64,000 nt of DNA. It comes from JANPPS01 sp965246925 (lineage in GTDB: Bacteria; Pseudomonadota; Alphaproteobacteria; Acetobacterales; Acetobacteraceae). The notes beneath the pieces were generated by a model that searched no databases, had not been told where the DNA came from, and was given only the letters and a program-made list of their open reading frames with translations. The stretch is from contig OZ251994.1 of the NCBI GenBank assembly GCA_965246925.1, forward strand, positions 62,001-126,000. Reading direction: 5' to 3'. The position numbers and the translations under genes were made by a program. Positions 8,362 to 16,793 of this stretch are shown here, piece by piece; positions within the stretch are counted from its first letter, which is position 1, and the number at the start of each line of letters is the position of its first letter.

Positions 8362-9481
8362 GTGTAGTCTCCTTGACGGGCAGCCCAGCGGCGGTGCGAT
8401 CGAGGTCGCTGAAGCGGAAAGCGCGCAGATCGATCTCACCCTGCTCGATTTCATAAGCGAACGAGGTCCGCCATGTGAGCACGACCTTGGCGTCCAATGT
8501 TCGAAGATCGGCATGCACGCCGTCCAGCATCAACGGGCAAACCTCCTCGGCGACCTCCGGACGACGGACCGTCGCCGTCAGGCCTGCGGCCGGCAGCTTC
8601 ACCCGGAGGATCCGAATGGTCGGGTGCATGTGCGCGAACTCCACCACCTCATCACCCCGCAACCATGGATCGATGACAAGGTCCGGGTGGGCAGATTGAT
8701 AGAACCTGTAATCGAAATCCCGCGGCAAGATGGGATGCCGCTCCCGTATCCAATCGTCGTCTACGGTGCCCACATGCCGCTGGCGAAACCGTGACCAGGG
8801 CGGAACCGGCGCGCATCCCTGCGGCACATAGTCTTGCCGCCAGTCTATGATGGGTGCGTCAGTCGCCTCAATCTGCGGCGCGGGTAATTTCCGGTCTTTT
8901 GGACTGAAGTTGAGGTCTAAAACACCGGGTCCTAGCCCATTGAATGGATGCATCTCGGGCGGGGTGTCCTGCGTGGGGCGTATCGGCCGAGGCCCGCCGA
9001 ACGCATGAACCCAACTTAGTGGCACCGAGATTACAGGCTCGGATGTCCCCAACCGCCAGCCCTCGAACTGCGGCTCTGCTTCCGCCCCACGAAGTGAGAT
9101 TCTTGCCGGCCGAATTTGCGGCTCCCAGACTCGCGGGCCATGGATCTCAAGCAGCTTTTCCAGGCGGCCCGCGACCCGGATGCCGCAGGTCCATTGCTGG
9201 TGCGGCCGCCCCTCGGGTGCAAAGGTGGTGCCCAAAACGGTGACATCCGTTCCAGGCTTGAATGGCACGAAATCACTCGGACCGACCAAAAGGCTGTGAT
9301 GAGGGTCTCCTTCATACAAATCAGCCCATAAAAACGGTTGCTGCTGCGGCGAGCGGGACAATCGCCCGTCGGCCAACAGGTCGAACGTGCCCCGGACGGC
9401 CACAACCCCGTTGAGAGTCCCGGTCAAATTGAATTGCCGAAACACGGCGGCTGATAGGCCGGTGTGGTTTTGCAGACTCAT
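8351..9481 (-). CDS. DUF2169 adaptor/chaperone for a PAAR-like T6SS effector
   Basis: The 376-residue product is a DUF2169 protein. Family features include the N-terminal FRQFNLTGTLNGVVAVRGTFDL, the FKPGTDVTVLG motif, a central PLSWVHAFGG and the C-terminal LDGVHADLRTLDAKVVLTWR. DUF2169 proteins load effectors carrying DUF4150 or PAAR domains onto VgrG. The gene lies 12 bp after vgrG and overlaps the GH-E effector gene. It is clearly diverged from the other full DUF2169 gene (35544-36632), so this module was not copied recently from that one. Confidence 0.9.
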   Translation of the reverse strand: MSLQNHTGLSAAVFRQFNLTGTLNGVVAVRGTFDLLADGRLSRSPQQQPFLWADLYEGDPHHSLLVGPSDFVPFKPGTDVTVLGTTFAPEGRPHQQWTCGIRVAGRLEKLLEIHGPRVWEPQIRPARISLRGAEAEPQFEGWRLGTSEPVISVPLSWVHAFGGPRPIRPTQDTPPEMHPFNGLGPGVLDLNFSPKDRKLPAPQIEATDAPIIDWRQDYVPQGCAPVPPWSRFRQRHVGTVDDDWIRERHPILPRDFDYRFYQSAHPDLVIDPWLRGDEVVEFAHMHPTIRILRVKLPAAGLTATVRRPEVAEEVCPLMLDGVHADLRTLDAKVVLTWRTSFAYEIEQGEIDLRAFRFSDLDRTAAGLPVKETTRAR

Positions 9482-9493
9482 CGAGCCACTGCC

Positions 9494-11062
9494 TCAGCCG
9501 TCTCCAGGTTTGTTCAGATCGATGATTTCACCGTTTATCTGGACGGGTCCGGAGGCGGTGAAATTAAAATGCACCCCGAGAATGGTCACTGTTCCGTCGC
9601 TCTTCACGACAATTCGCGACGAGCCCACGACGATCTCTAGCTCCTCCCCGATCTCAAGCCGCATCTTCTTGCCAACTTTAGTCCAATGGGTCTGGCCGAC
9701 GTGAACCACCTTGCTGGTTCCAATTTGCTCGATGTCCGCCACCCCCACCGATCGCGTGCTTACGTTTCCCACGACCGTATTCATCATTCCTGACATACCG
9801 GAGAGGATGCCGCCAACGTCTTGGCCCATTCCCATGCCGGCTTGCCGCAGCTTGTCGCCGGCGTCGGCGATCGGACTAGAACCGGCAACGACACCCTGGC
9901 GGGAGGCGAGCCCACCGCCAGTTAAAAATCCAAGGGCAGATGAGGCAAGGCTCAGAGCGATTCCTCCAATCGACTCCGCCCCACCCCCGGACGCCCCGGC
10001 CACCTGGCCCGCTTGCTGCAACAACCCGGCCGTCGTTGACGCCAACCCCGCCAGGGGCGCCATCAGCGCCATTGCCGCCGGGCCCGTCCCGCCCACGGTG
10101 GTGTTGACCGAGCCGCCCACCTCCGTCTTGTGATTGCCGCCCACCTCTACCGATTGGTTCTGGCCCACGCTCGTCACGTGATGCGCGTCGACCCGGTGCG
10201 TGTGGTTGTTCAGCACGCGTCCCGTGCGGTCCTTCTGCGCGTGCTCGAAGTAATTCTCATTGCCCGTTGCGTCCTCGAACGTCTGCTCGTTCGCACCCTG
10301 CGACTTGTGCGACTTGCTCCGCATCACCATCCGCGTCTTCTGCGCCGGCAAGCTGTAGGGCACGCGTTGCTGCGGGTTCGGCACCAGGCCCGCCACCACC
10401 GGGCGGTCCGGGTCGCCGTCCAAATAGGTCACCATCGCCTCCATCCCGATCCTGGGGATCACCTGCGCGCCCCAGCCGCCGCCGCCCCAGCTCTGGATCA
10501 CGCGGACCCAGCACGTGTCCGTCCCATCCTTCTTCGCCCGGCGGTCCCAGGGGAACCACAGCTTGACCCGCCCATACTCGTCCGTATGGATCTCCTCGCC
10601 CTCCGGGCCCGCCACGATGCCGATCTGTGTGCCGTCCAGCCGCGGGCGGTGCGTGTCGCGGTGGGGGGTCGCGGGCAGGCGGGATGGTAACGCCGTAAAG
10701 CTGTTGGTGTAATCGCGGGCGTTGTCCTCCGGCTCGAAGCTATGGTCCTCCATGATGTGAGTAATGCTCAGCACCACGTGCTCCTCATACTTCGGGCCGT
10801 GCTTGCTCACGTCATACGGCTTGAACAGCTGGCCCGGCGCCAGCGTCTTCGTGTCACCCCCGCCCTCGATCCGCTCGTGATCCACCTCCGTCGCCGGTTT
10901 GCGCAGCTTCGTCGCCCGCGCCGCCTCGGTCACATCGCCGATGCGGGACGGGTACTCATACAGCTCATACTTCCCGTTGCCGGGCAGCTTCACCAGCGAG
11001 TCCGTCCGCCCCCGCGGCACCGTGCCCGGCGTCTCGAAGTTCCAGTCGCCGCCCGCCCGCAT
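9494..11062 (-). pseudogene. vgrG: 5'-truncated vgrG (delta-N copy 1), DUF2169-type tail
   Basis: The 522-codon frame begins MRAGGDWNFETPGTV, equivalent to residue 229 of the full-length VgrG at 36642-38843. The gp27-like N-terminal part is absent. It retains the OB/gp5-like region (GRVKLWFPWDRR), the needle repeats (HRVDAHHVTSVGQ, VGGSVNTTVGG) and a tail ending VQINGEIIDLN, like the full-length gene. No Shine-Dalgarno sequence precedes the ATG, and the 115 bp upstream (11063-11177) contain no alternative start in frame. Without the trimerisation base it is unlikely to form a spike, so it may act as a recombination donor. Its downstream genes (DUF2169, effector, immunity) are intact. Confidence 0.8.
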
Positions 11063-12248
11063 GCCCGGGCCGAGCGGGTCTGGCCGGGTTGTCAGCGATG
11101 GGTCCGGACCCTCGCGCCGGAAGCCGTCCTGCCGCAGGCGCGCGGCGGGTTCCCGCTATCTAGCGGGTCTATTCTCGTTATGGGAACGGCAGTTCACTGC
11201 CCAGTGCTGCCAGCAAGACGGATGTGAGGCCACTGCCACCGGGCACGAAGGTGAGTTCGACCACGCGGGCTTCGTCCAGGAAATAGGACACGCGGGTGCC
11301 GGGGCCGGTGTGATTGATGGAGAGCTTGGTTTGAGCCGTGGCGAAGGTCTCCGCGAACTCATCCAGCCTATAGGGCAGCGCGGCTTGCGGCGGGGTGAGC
11401 CGTGCCCGCTCGAGCACCAGGGCGTCGGCCCAGCCGGGCACCCCCGTCTTTTCCCGGCGATACAGCACGAGTTCGAGCCCGGCACGATCGTGCGTAAGGG
11501 TGACGCGGGTGCGGGGCGCGGCCAGCCCGTCCGGCACGGGGAGGCCGAGCTGGTCGAGCAGAGCGAGCAACCAGGGGCCGATGCCGTAGCGGTTGATGCG
11601 AACGGCGATCTCGGCGGCGAGGGCGCGGTCGACAATCATGATACCTCAGGCATTCATCGCACCGGTGGGTTGCCGGGATAGTCGATGCGGGTCCAGCCCT
11701 TGCCGTCAAAGCAGAGAATATCCCGGAACCCGACGGTCCAGAGTACGCCATCGGCTGACGTTACGGTATGGATGTCAGCGATGTCAGGCGTAAGCCCGGT
11801 GGTCACGCGGTCGAGCCGGCCGTTATGAAAGGTGAACAGCCCAGTGGGCCCGCCGAACCCGCCATTGGCGGTGATCCATAGCTTGCCCTGGAACAGCGTC
11901 ATGCTGTTGAACGACAGGTCACCACCGGGTGAGAGGTCGCGGAAGCCGTCCTTGTGATTGCCGCAGAGGAGGGTGCCCTTGCTGCCGCAAATCCAGATCC
12001 GCTTTTCGTCCTCGACGACGATTTCGAACAGGTTGTTCTTGGGAATCCCCTCGGTAATCCACTGCGACCGCTCGCCATTCCAGAGCAGAAGCCCGCCATC
12101 GTAGCCGGTGAGGTAGATTTCGTATTCGCGGGGGCCATTGATAAAACTAAATAGTTTGCGACGATCATTTGTGAACATGGCCACTAAGAACTGAATATCG
12201 CCCTGTTCAGCCGCACGTTTTGTGTTTGCAAGGTCCGTTTGGAGTGAC
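10314..12248. repeat. ~1.9-kb duplicated segment, copy 1
   Basis: The segment matches 29270-31204 at a constant offset of 18956, with only scattered mismatches by eye. It covers the front of delta-N vgrG, the 115-bp linker, the whole 153-residue gene and the C-terminal two thirds of the propeller gene. At the left edge the vgrG sequences diverge (SKSHKSQ versus NTYKGTG). At the right edge the propeller genes diverge. The high identity implies recent duplication or gene conversion, and the direct orientation would allow deletion of the DNA between copies. Confidence 0.85.
11178..11639 (-). CDS. conserved ~150-residue partner of the AHH toxin/propeller pair, copy 1
   Basis: The 153-residue protein (RYGIGPWLLALLDQLGLPVP; APRTRVTLTHDRAG; VSYFLDEARVVELTFVPGG; VLLAALG) belongs to no family I can name. 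It always follows the propeller gene by 6-14 bp, here with a TGAGG ribosome site. The same pair occurs four times in this window (11178, 20298, 22894, 30134). This copy is identical to that at 30134-30595, and the 22894 copy is a distant relative with the same layout. It could be a second immunity subunit or a chaperone of the toxin. It has no signal peptide and no membrane segment. Confidence 0.7.
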   Translation of the reverse strand: MIVDRALAAEIAVRINRYGIGPWLLALLDQLGLPVPDGLAAPRTRVTLTHDRAGLELVLYRREKTGVPGWADALVLERARLTPPQAALPYRLDEFAETFATAQTKLSINHTGPGTRVSYFLDEARVVELTFVPGGSGLTSVLLAALGSELPFP

Positions 12249-12673
12249 GGGTCCAGTAGCTTCCAATGGTCGCCGAACTTTTCGTAGAGCTGCCCGTCTG
12301 CGCCACACGCGTAAAGGCAGTTCTTGATCTGGACTAAATTCAAGATGTCAGCCCGTACTATTGTTTCAGGATACAATCTCTCCATGCGCCCCTGGACGCT
12401 GTCCTTATAAAAAATTGCACCTTGGATACAGGTTGCGGCCAACGTTTCTGATCGGCTACCAGGTTCGAGGACCGGCTTTAATCCCATTGTATAGAACGGC
12501 AAATCGTGTAACAACCATCGCTGGTCTGAAAGCACAAGTTGGCAAAGCCTGGTCCGAGGATAGAATGGATCTTCGGTATTTAGATCATCCTCAAACGCCG
12601 CAGACGCGTAAAGTGTCGGACCCTGTCCCGCAGAAGCTTTTTTGAAACTGACTACGTCGGACTTATTTGACAC
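11654..12673 (-). CDS. beta-propeller-like putative immunity protein for the AHH nuclease, copy 1
   Basis: The 339-residue protein has recurring blade-like units (YDGGLLLWNGERSQWI; KRIWICGSKGTLLCGN; GKLWITANGGFGGPTGLF; DGVLWTVGFRDILCFDG), each resembling a propeller strand set. The GTG start at 12673 directly follows the toxin stop, with AGGAGG at good spacing. The C-terminal two thirds are identical to the copy at 30610-31623, while the first ~141 residues differ. The adjoining toxin C-termini differ as well. That co-variation and the position suggest that it is the cognate immunity protein and that its N-terminal part sets specificity. This is inference; I know no described family of this kind. 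Confidence 0.65.
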   Translation of the reverse strand: MSNKSDVVSFKKASAGQGPTLYASAAFEDDLNTEDPFYPRTRLCQLVLSDQRWLLHDLPFYTMGLKPVLEPGSRSETLAATCIQGAIFYKDSVQGRMERLYPETIVRADILNLVQIKNCLYACGADGQLYEKFGDHWKLLDPSLQTDLANTKRAAEQGDIQFLVAMFTNDRRKLFSFINGPREYEIYLTGYDGGLLLWNGERSQWITEGIPKNNLFEIVVEDEKRIWICGSKGTLLCGNHKDGFRDLSPGGDLSFNSMTLFQGKLWITANGGFGGPTGLFTFHNGRLDRVTTGLTPDIADIHTVTSADGVLWTVGFRDILCFDGKGWTRIDYPGNPPVR

Positions 12674-14251
12674 TCAAGGCCTCCTGACGAAAGTTTGCCA
12701 ATTGTCCTGCGTCGCACCCCGGCGTAGCACTACCCCGGCGTCCCCGGTCGGTAGATTTTGCGTCGTGCGTCCTAAGACTTTGCGATCTCGGCCCTGATAT
12801 TGTTGATCTACGGCCTTGGTTACCTCCACTACACAAGCGGGCACAGCGCCGATCGTAGCAGCTATCGAAACTGAAATAATCTCTCCTATGGCTAAAGTGC
12901 CTTTTGGAGTGTTCGCGGCACCAAGACGACCGATTATGACATCCCCAGCGTGAGCCCAGTAATGCTCACGCTCAAGATCGCCAGGGTTGCTCTTTACGTC
13001 TTTGGGTTGCTTCGCATTGCCGGAAACGCAGATGCACATGCCGTCTTTGAAGCCTGGAAGACCTGGAATGCGATATTCTGGCTTATCAGTCTCGCGTTGA
13101 CCCCGGTTGCCGACACCCAGGGCGTAATCAGGCACAATATGATGCGGCGTCATGCCTCTGGCCGCGCAGATCGGTTGCATGATGGAATACTTATCGACCT
13201 GGCAACGCTTGCGTCGCTCCTCCTCGCTGATCCGGGCGCCCTCGCCACCGCCGTCAACCGAAGGCTGCTCGGTAGGCTTCTCCTCAAGCAAAGCGGCCAC
13301 TTCTTGGCCGTTGAGAGTTCTTATGTCTACTCGGCGCCCTGCGCGAGCACTCAAAATATCGTTGGCTATTGCAACTCTGTCTTCAGGCTGAATGAGAAGC
13401 CCGTACTTACTCGGCGGTACATTCAGTATATCCAGAGGAGACTTTAACGGTCGTCGACCCCAAAGCAGGTTTTGATCGGCAATGACCTTTACGCCCGTTG
13501 GCGAAAGTATCACTCCCATCGCCCGGTCTTCGTCTTCGACCTCCTGATCGGTCATGGTCTGACGTCTCAGCAAATCTCGAAGCGGCAACGACCATATCCC
13601 GAAACGCCGTAGCAGCACCGAGCCGGACGGACGGCCCGGGGGAGGGCGGGGCGTTGGTGACGTGGGGGTGCCCGGTATCGGCTGTGGCGGGCTTACTGGT
13701 GGAACCGCAGTCGGTGCCGGTGGAGTGAAGCGCTGGCCTGTATCGTTGTAGGCCAATTGCGCGCCGGGCCGAGAGAGGCTCGGGTCGGGCGCAGCGTCCG
13801 ACATGATTTGTGGTTCATTGTTGACCCGGGTTGCCACCGACCCCGCAATCCGGTCCGTATCCGGCGGCGGCTCGTAGGTCGCGGTATCCCGCGTAAACTG
13901 GCACTCCCCCACCGTGTTCCGGTTGTTCATCCAGCACCGGTCCAGATGCCTGATCACGGGGGAGCCCTCGACCCGGAACTGTGCCGCATGCTGGATCGGC
14001 TCGCAGACGCCGCCATGGGTGCCGGACTTGGCACCGCCGCCCGTGCCGGCCTCGTCGCCGTGCACGTGCTGTGTCAAACTGGCCAGGCGCATCACCCGCT
14101 GCCCGGTGAAGAACACCGTCGCGGCATAGCCCTCGTCATGGCCGCCGTAATCCACGACATTGTAGGGTGTCGGCATCATCTGGTTGCCGACCGGGGTGAG
14201 ATTCACGCTCGGCGCCAAGCTCACGATCTTACTAGCGTCGGTGTCCCGCAT
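12674..14251 (-). CDS. T6SS effector: DUF4150 PAAR-like domain with AHH-type HNH nuclease C-terminus
   Basis: The 525-residue product has a DUF4150 PAAR-like region (MMPTPYNVVDYGGHDEGY, QHVHGDEAGTGGG, GSPVIRHLDRCWMNNRNTVG; residues ~20-115). A Pro-rich linker and an acidic segment lead into the toxin domain from residue ~343. There TPHHIVPDY (~368), CICVSGNAK and HYWAHAGD supply the His-rich HNH-like motifs. The ATG at 14251 is the only start, but homology upstream of it (PDPWATKDPREA, matching the N-terminus at 26002) shows that the original N-terminus was lost at the junction with the Tdi gene. No adaptor gene lies directly upstream. Confidence 0.75.
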   Translation of the reverse strand: MRDTDASKIVSLAPSVNLTPVGNQMMPTPYNVVDYGGHDEGYAATVFFTGQRVMRLASLTQHVHGDEAGTGGGAKSGTHGGVCEPIQHAAQFRVEGSPVIRHLDRCWMNNRNTVGECQFTRDTATYEPPPDTDRIAGSVATRVNNEPQIMSDAAPDPSLSRPGAQLAYNDTGQRFTPPAPTAVPPVSPPQPIPGTPTSPTPRPPPGRPSGSVLLRRFGIWSLPLRDLLRRQTMTDQEVEDEDRAMGVILSPTGVKVIADQNLLWGRRPLKSPLDILNVPPSKYGLLIQPEDRVAIANDILSARAGRRVDIRTLNGQEVAALLEEKPTEQPSVDGGGEGARISEEERRKRCQVDKYSIMQPICAARGMTPHHIVPDYALGVGNRGQRETDKPEYRIPGLPGFKDGMCICVSGNAKQPKDVKSNPGDLEREHYWAHAGDVIIGRLGAANTPKGTLAIGEIISVSIAATIGAVPACVVEVTKAVDQQYQGRDRKVLGRTTQNLPTGDAGVVLRRGATQDNWQTFVRRP

Positions 14252-14304
14252 CGCCTCGCGCGGGTCCTTGGTGGCCCAGGGGTCCGGGCTTGACTTGCAG
14301 ATTC

Positions 14305-15036
14305 CTATCGAGCGGCCGAACCGATGTTCCGAATGATTTTCTTTACACCAAATGGCTGAGTATCAGTAGCCGGGTAAAGTCTCGTGAGCTTGAAGGTGGT
14401 GATTTGGGTCAGAAACAAAAGATGTTCGATCAAACCCAACCGCCGTACGTTTTCCAATTTTGGCTCACCGCCAAAGTTCAGCGCTGGAACGAAGCCATAG
14501 ATCTCACCTGGGGAAAGCTGGCCTAGTTTTGCCAGGGCCTGCGGAAACAACATCTCCCCGGCGGCATCGTAGGGTCCGTCGTCGTCAGACTCGATCCCGC
14601 CTTGAAGGGCCAGGCCGACCCCGAAATCTGGTGGCGATGGCGGTGCATTCGCAAGCTCAGGACGGGTTGGAAGCGCTGGATCGTATGTACCATCGAAGAT
14701 TTCTGACTCTTCGAACGTCACGTAAAGATACACATCTTTCTTACCCCAAAGAACCATGTCGCCGAATGCATAATAGCCAATGGCTCGGATTTCACTGGGA
14801 TGATACTCTGGATCGTCAGCCAAAATTCTATCAACTACTGGGTTGAGCAATGCCGGGTCCGGGATCCAAAACTTACCTTTGCCGTATGATCCTGATCCAT
14901 GCTGGGCCAAAAACAGCATTAAACCTGGCGGGACCTGCCCATCCAGTTCACGTATACGGTTGCGGGTTAGGACCCGGCGATGCTCAGGGTCGCCATGTGC
15001 ACGAATGATCTCGGCGAAAACGTCGAAAATAGCCAT
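14305..15036 (-). CDS. Tdi-type immunity protein (GAD-like + DUF1851)
   Basis: The 243-residue product has a GAD-like N-terminal part (PPGLMLFLAQHGSGSYGKGKFW) and a DUF1851 C-terminal part (LGQLSPGEIYGFVPALNFGG, KLENVRRLGLIEHLLFL). This is the architecture of Tdi immunity proteins that neutralise Tde (Ntox15) DNases. It is a close paralogue of 33238-33969, with the C-terminal third almost identical. The toxin gene upstream (15070-15525) has been reduced to a scrap, so this copy survives as an orphan immunity gene and may protect against sisters that still carry the toxin. Confidence 0.85.
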   Translation of the reverse strand: MAIFDVFAEIIRAHGDPEHRRVLTRNRIRELDGQVPPGLMLFLAQHGSGSYGKGKFWIPDPALLNPVVDRILADDPEYHPSEIRAIGYYAFGDMVLWGKKDVYLYVTFEESEIFDGTYDPALPTRPELANAPPSPPDFGVGLALQGGIESDDDGPYDAAGEMLFPQALAKLGQLSPGEIYGFVPALNFGGEPKLENVRRLGLIEHLLFLTQITTFKLTRLYPATDTQPFGVKKIIRNIGSAAR

Positions 15037-15069
15037 ATGGGTATCCCTCCAAGATATGCATAGCGCGCA

Positions 15070-15525
15070 TCAACAGACCGATAGCCGGATATTCATGGGA
15101 CAGTTCAAAGCGGCCATCTCCGCAGCGTAGCGCTGCATGGCCACGGTCACTGGCGCGGAGGACGCTTCGCTTCGGACCGTTGGCGCGCTACCCGGGATAG
15201 GGTCGCGGTCGGGCGAGGCTGGGTAGGTCGTCGTATTGCGGACAAGAACCGCCTCGCCCACCGTGTTGCGGTTATTCATCCAGAACCGGTCAAGGTGCCG
15301 AATAACTGGCGATCCTTCCGCCAGCACCTGCGGAGCATGCCCGATCGGCTTGCAGATGCCGCCCTGCGTGCCGGACTTGACCCTGCCGCCCGTGCCCTGC
15401 TCGTCGCCATGCACCTGTTCGTGAAACTGCGCAGGACCATTGCCCGCTGGCCCTTGAACCGCACGGAATGCCAGGAGCTGGGTCAAAATTGCGTACTCTA
15501 TAAGGTTGTATTGCCCCAATGGCAG
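15070..15525 (-). pseudogene. decayed DUF4150-Ntox15 (Tde) effector with the middle deleted
   Basis: The translation keeps part of the PAAR-like domain (VHGDEQGTGGRVKSGT, GSPVIRHLDRFWMNNRNTVG, DPIPGSAPTVRSEAS). It then jumps directly to the last ~21 residues of the toxin at 34003 (MQRYAAEMAALNCPMNIRL). About 330 codons, including the whole catalytic region, are missing. The front carries two compensating frameshifts (15400-15460) and lacks a proper start. The Tdi immunity gene behind it is intact. Confidence 0.85.
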
Positions 15526-15534
15526 GGCCTACCG

Positions 15535-16065
15535 CTAAACCCTCAGGACTTTTAGCCGATATTTTGCGCAATCCCGAGGTGCGCGGCCCAAGGCCGGGTG
15601 CACCCTAAAGCGTGGCAAGATGCCGCTGCAAGTGAATCCGAGGTCGGTGAACATCTGCCGGGCGGCGTCGTGGTCCGCGTCACAGGACGCCGACATCCAG
15701 GAGGCAGTGCAGCGCGCCTTGGTCCAGGTGATCAATGCCGCGACGGCCTCCGTCATCAGCCGGTGCCCCCACTGCTCCCGTGCCAGGAGGAAGCCGATTT
15801 CCATGTCGGTGGACAGCCGGCTCACCTGCACGATCCCGCATAAGCGGCCGGGTTGGGTGGTGAGATCGACCGCAAAGCTATGCACACTGCCAATGTTTGC
15901 GTGCTTTTGACAGAGGTGGATGAACTGGCGCGTCGCGGCGCGGTCGGACAAGGGTGCCAAAGGAGTGAAGCGGCAGACAGCTGGATCGCATAAGATGTCG
16001 TTCAGGCGATCCGTGTCCTGATCACCCAATGGCCGCAGCGCCACACGGGCCGCCTCGTCGTTCAC
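15535..16065 (-). CDS. GNAT family N-acetyltransferase (RimJ/RimL-like), copy 2
   Basis: The 176-residue product is about 95% identical to the GNAT encoded at 4828-5376, with the same acetyl-CoA loop region (MEIGFLLAREQWGHRLMTEAV). The ATG used in copy 1 is ATA here, so translation probably starts at GTG 16065 (VNDEAARV), six codons later. It lies 47 bp after a Tdi gene and upstream of a decayed Tde effector. Its repeated association with Tde/Tdi modules is more likely to reflect shared mobility than chance, but no function in toxin biology can be shown. Confidence 0.8.
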   Translation of the reverse strand: MNDEAARVALRPLGDQDTDRLNDILCDPAVCRFTPLAPLSDRAATRQFIHLCQKHANIGSVHSFAVDLTTQPGRLCGIVQVSRLSTDMEIGFLLAREQWGHRLMTEAVAALITWTKARCTASWMSASCDADHDAARQMFTDLGFTCSGILPRFRVHPALGRAPRDCAKYRLKVLRV

Positions 16066-16112
16066 CAGGCCGGATATAACAGCCTCCCTTAGGATACATT
16101 GGTTTGGTGGCG

Positions 16113-16793
16113 CTATTCGCCGATCTTGCGGATGTTCACTCGGCGAGCGTTATCATCGAATTTTATGAGTGTGAAATTCCCGAGGCCAGCGAGGATGCTG
16201 AAATGCTCTGGGGCGCTCAGCCTGCGCACGTTTTCCAAACGGATTTTACCGCCCAGTGCCAAAGCTGGCACGAAGCCGAAGCATTGCCCCTTTTGCAGCT
16301 TCCCGTATTTTCTTAAGGCTTGCTCAAATAGGGAGTGATTCTTTTCATCTACGAAAGCAGAGTCTTCATCCACGCTTAGGAGATCTATCGCTATAACTCG
16401 ATCTGGTCCAAGGTTTTCGGCTATCTTTTGTTGTTTTTCATCCCCAGTAAAATCACCTTGTACCCAGCCCAAAGGCAGATTGACATCGATATTCCCTAAT
16501 GTTCTATGCCAAATGTGCAACTCGCCGAAGGCGCTATAACCAAAAACCGCACAGTGTTCAGGGGATATTACTGCATCGCCGAAAAAAATAGAGTTTACGA
16601 GATCATGAAAGTCGTCAGGGAGACAAAATGAAAATGCGCTATCTCTCCAAGAGCCAACTCCGACCTCTTTCCAAAACGCCAAAAGGCTCGTTGGAATCGT
16701 TGTATCTAGCTTATTAATCATTTCGTCATTGATAAATAAAGGATTTTCGGGAAACCCGTATTTTGAAATAAGATAGCTAAAATCATCTGTCAT
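16113..16793 (-). CDS. Tdi-type immunity protein (GAD-like + DUF1851)
   Basis: The 226-residue product combines a GAD-like N-terminal region (IPTSLLAFWKEVGVGSW, VFGYSAFGELHIW) with a DUF1851 C-terminus (GQCFGFVPALALGG, RLENVRRLSAPEHFSIL). The ATG overlaps the stop of the Tde toxin gene (TAATG), giving tight toxin/immunity coupling. Tdi proteins bind and block Tde DNases in the cytoplasm. The gene is clearly more AT-rich than the vgrG and DUF4123 genes upstream. C-terminal remnants of relatives occur at 5412-5590 and 5624-6022. Confidence 0.85.
   Translation of the reverse strand: MTDDFSYLISKYGFPENPLFINDEMINKLDTTIPTSLLAFWKEVGVGSWRDSAFSFCLPDDFHDLVNSIFFGDAVISPEHCAVFGYSAFGELHIWHRTLGNIDVNLPLGWVQGDFTGDEKQQKIAENLGPDRVIAIDLLSVDEDSAFVDEKNHSLFEQALRKYGKLQKGQCFGFVPALALGGKIRLENVRRLSAPEHFSILAGLGNFTLIKFDDNARRVNIRKIGE

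Noticed and set aside
10130..10690. Plus-strand frames opposite the VgrG OB region, repeated at 19176, 29080 and 37224
   Set aside because: They recur only because the underlying vgrG DNA is repeated; they are antisense to a well-supported gene.
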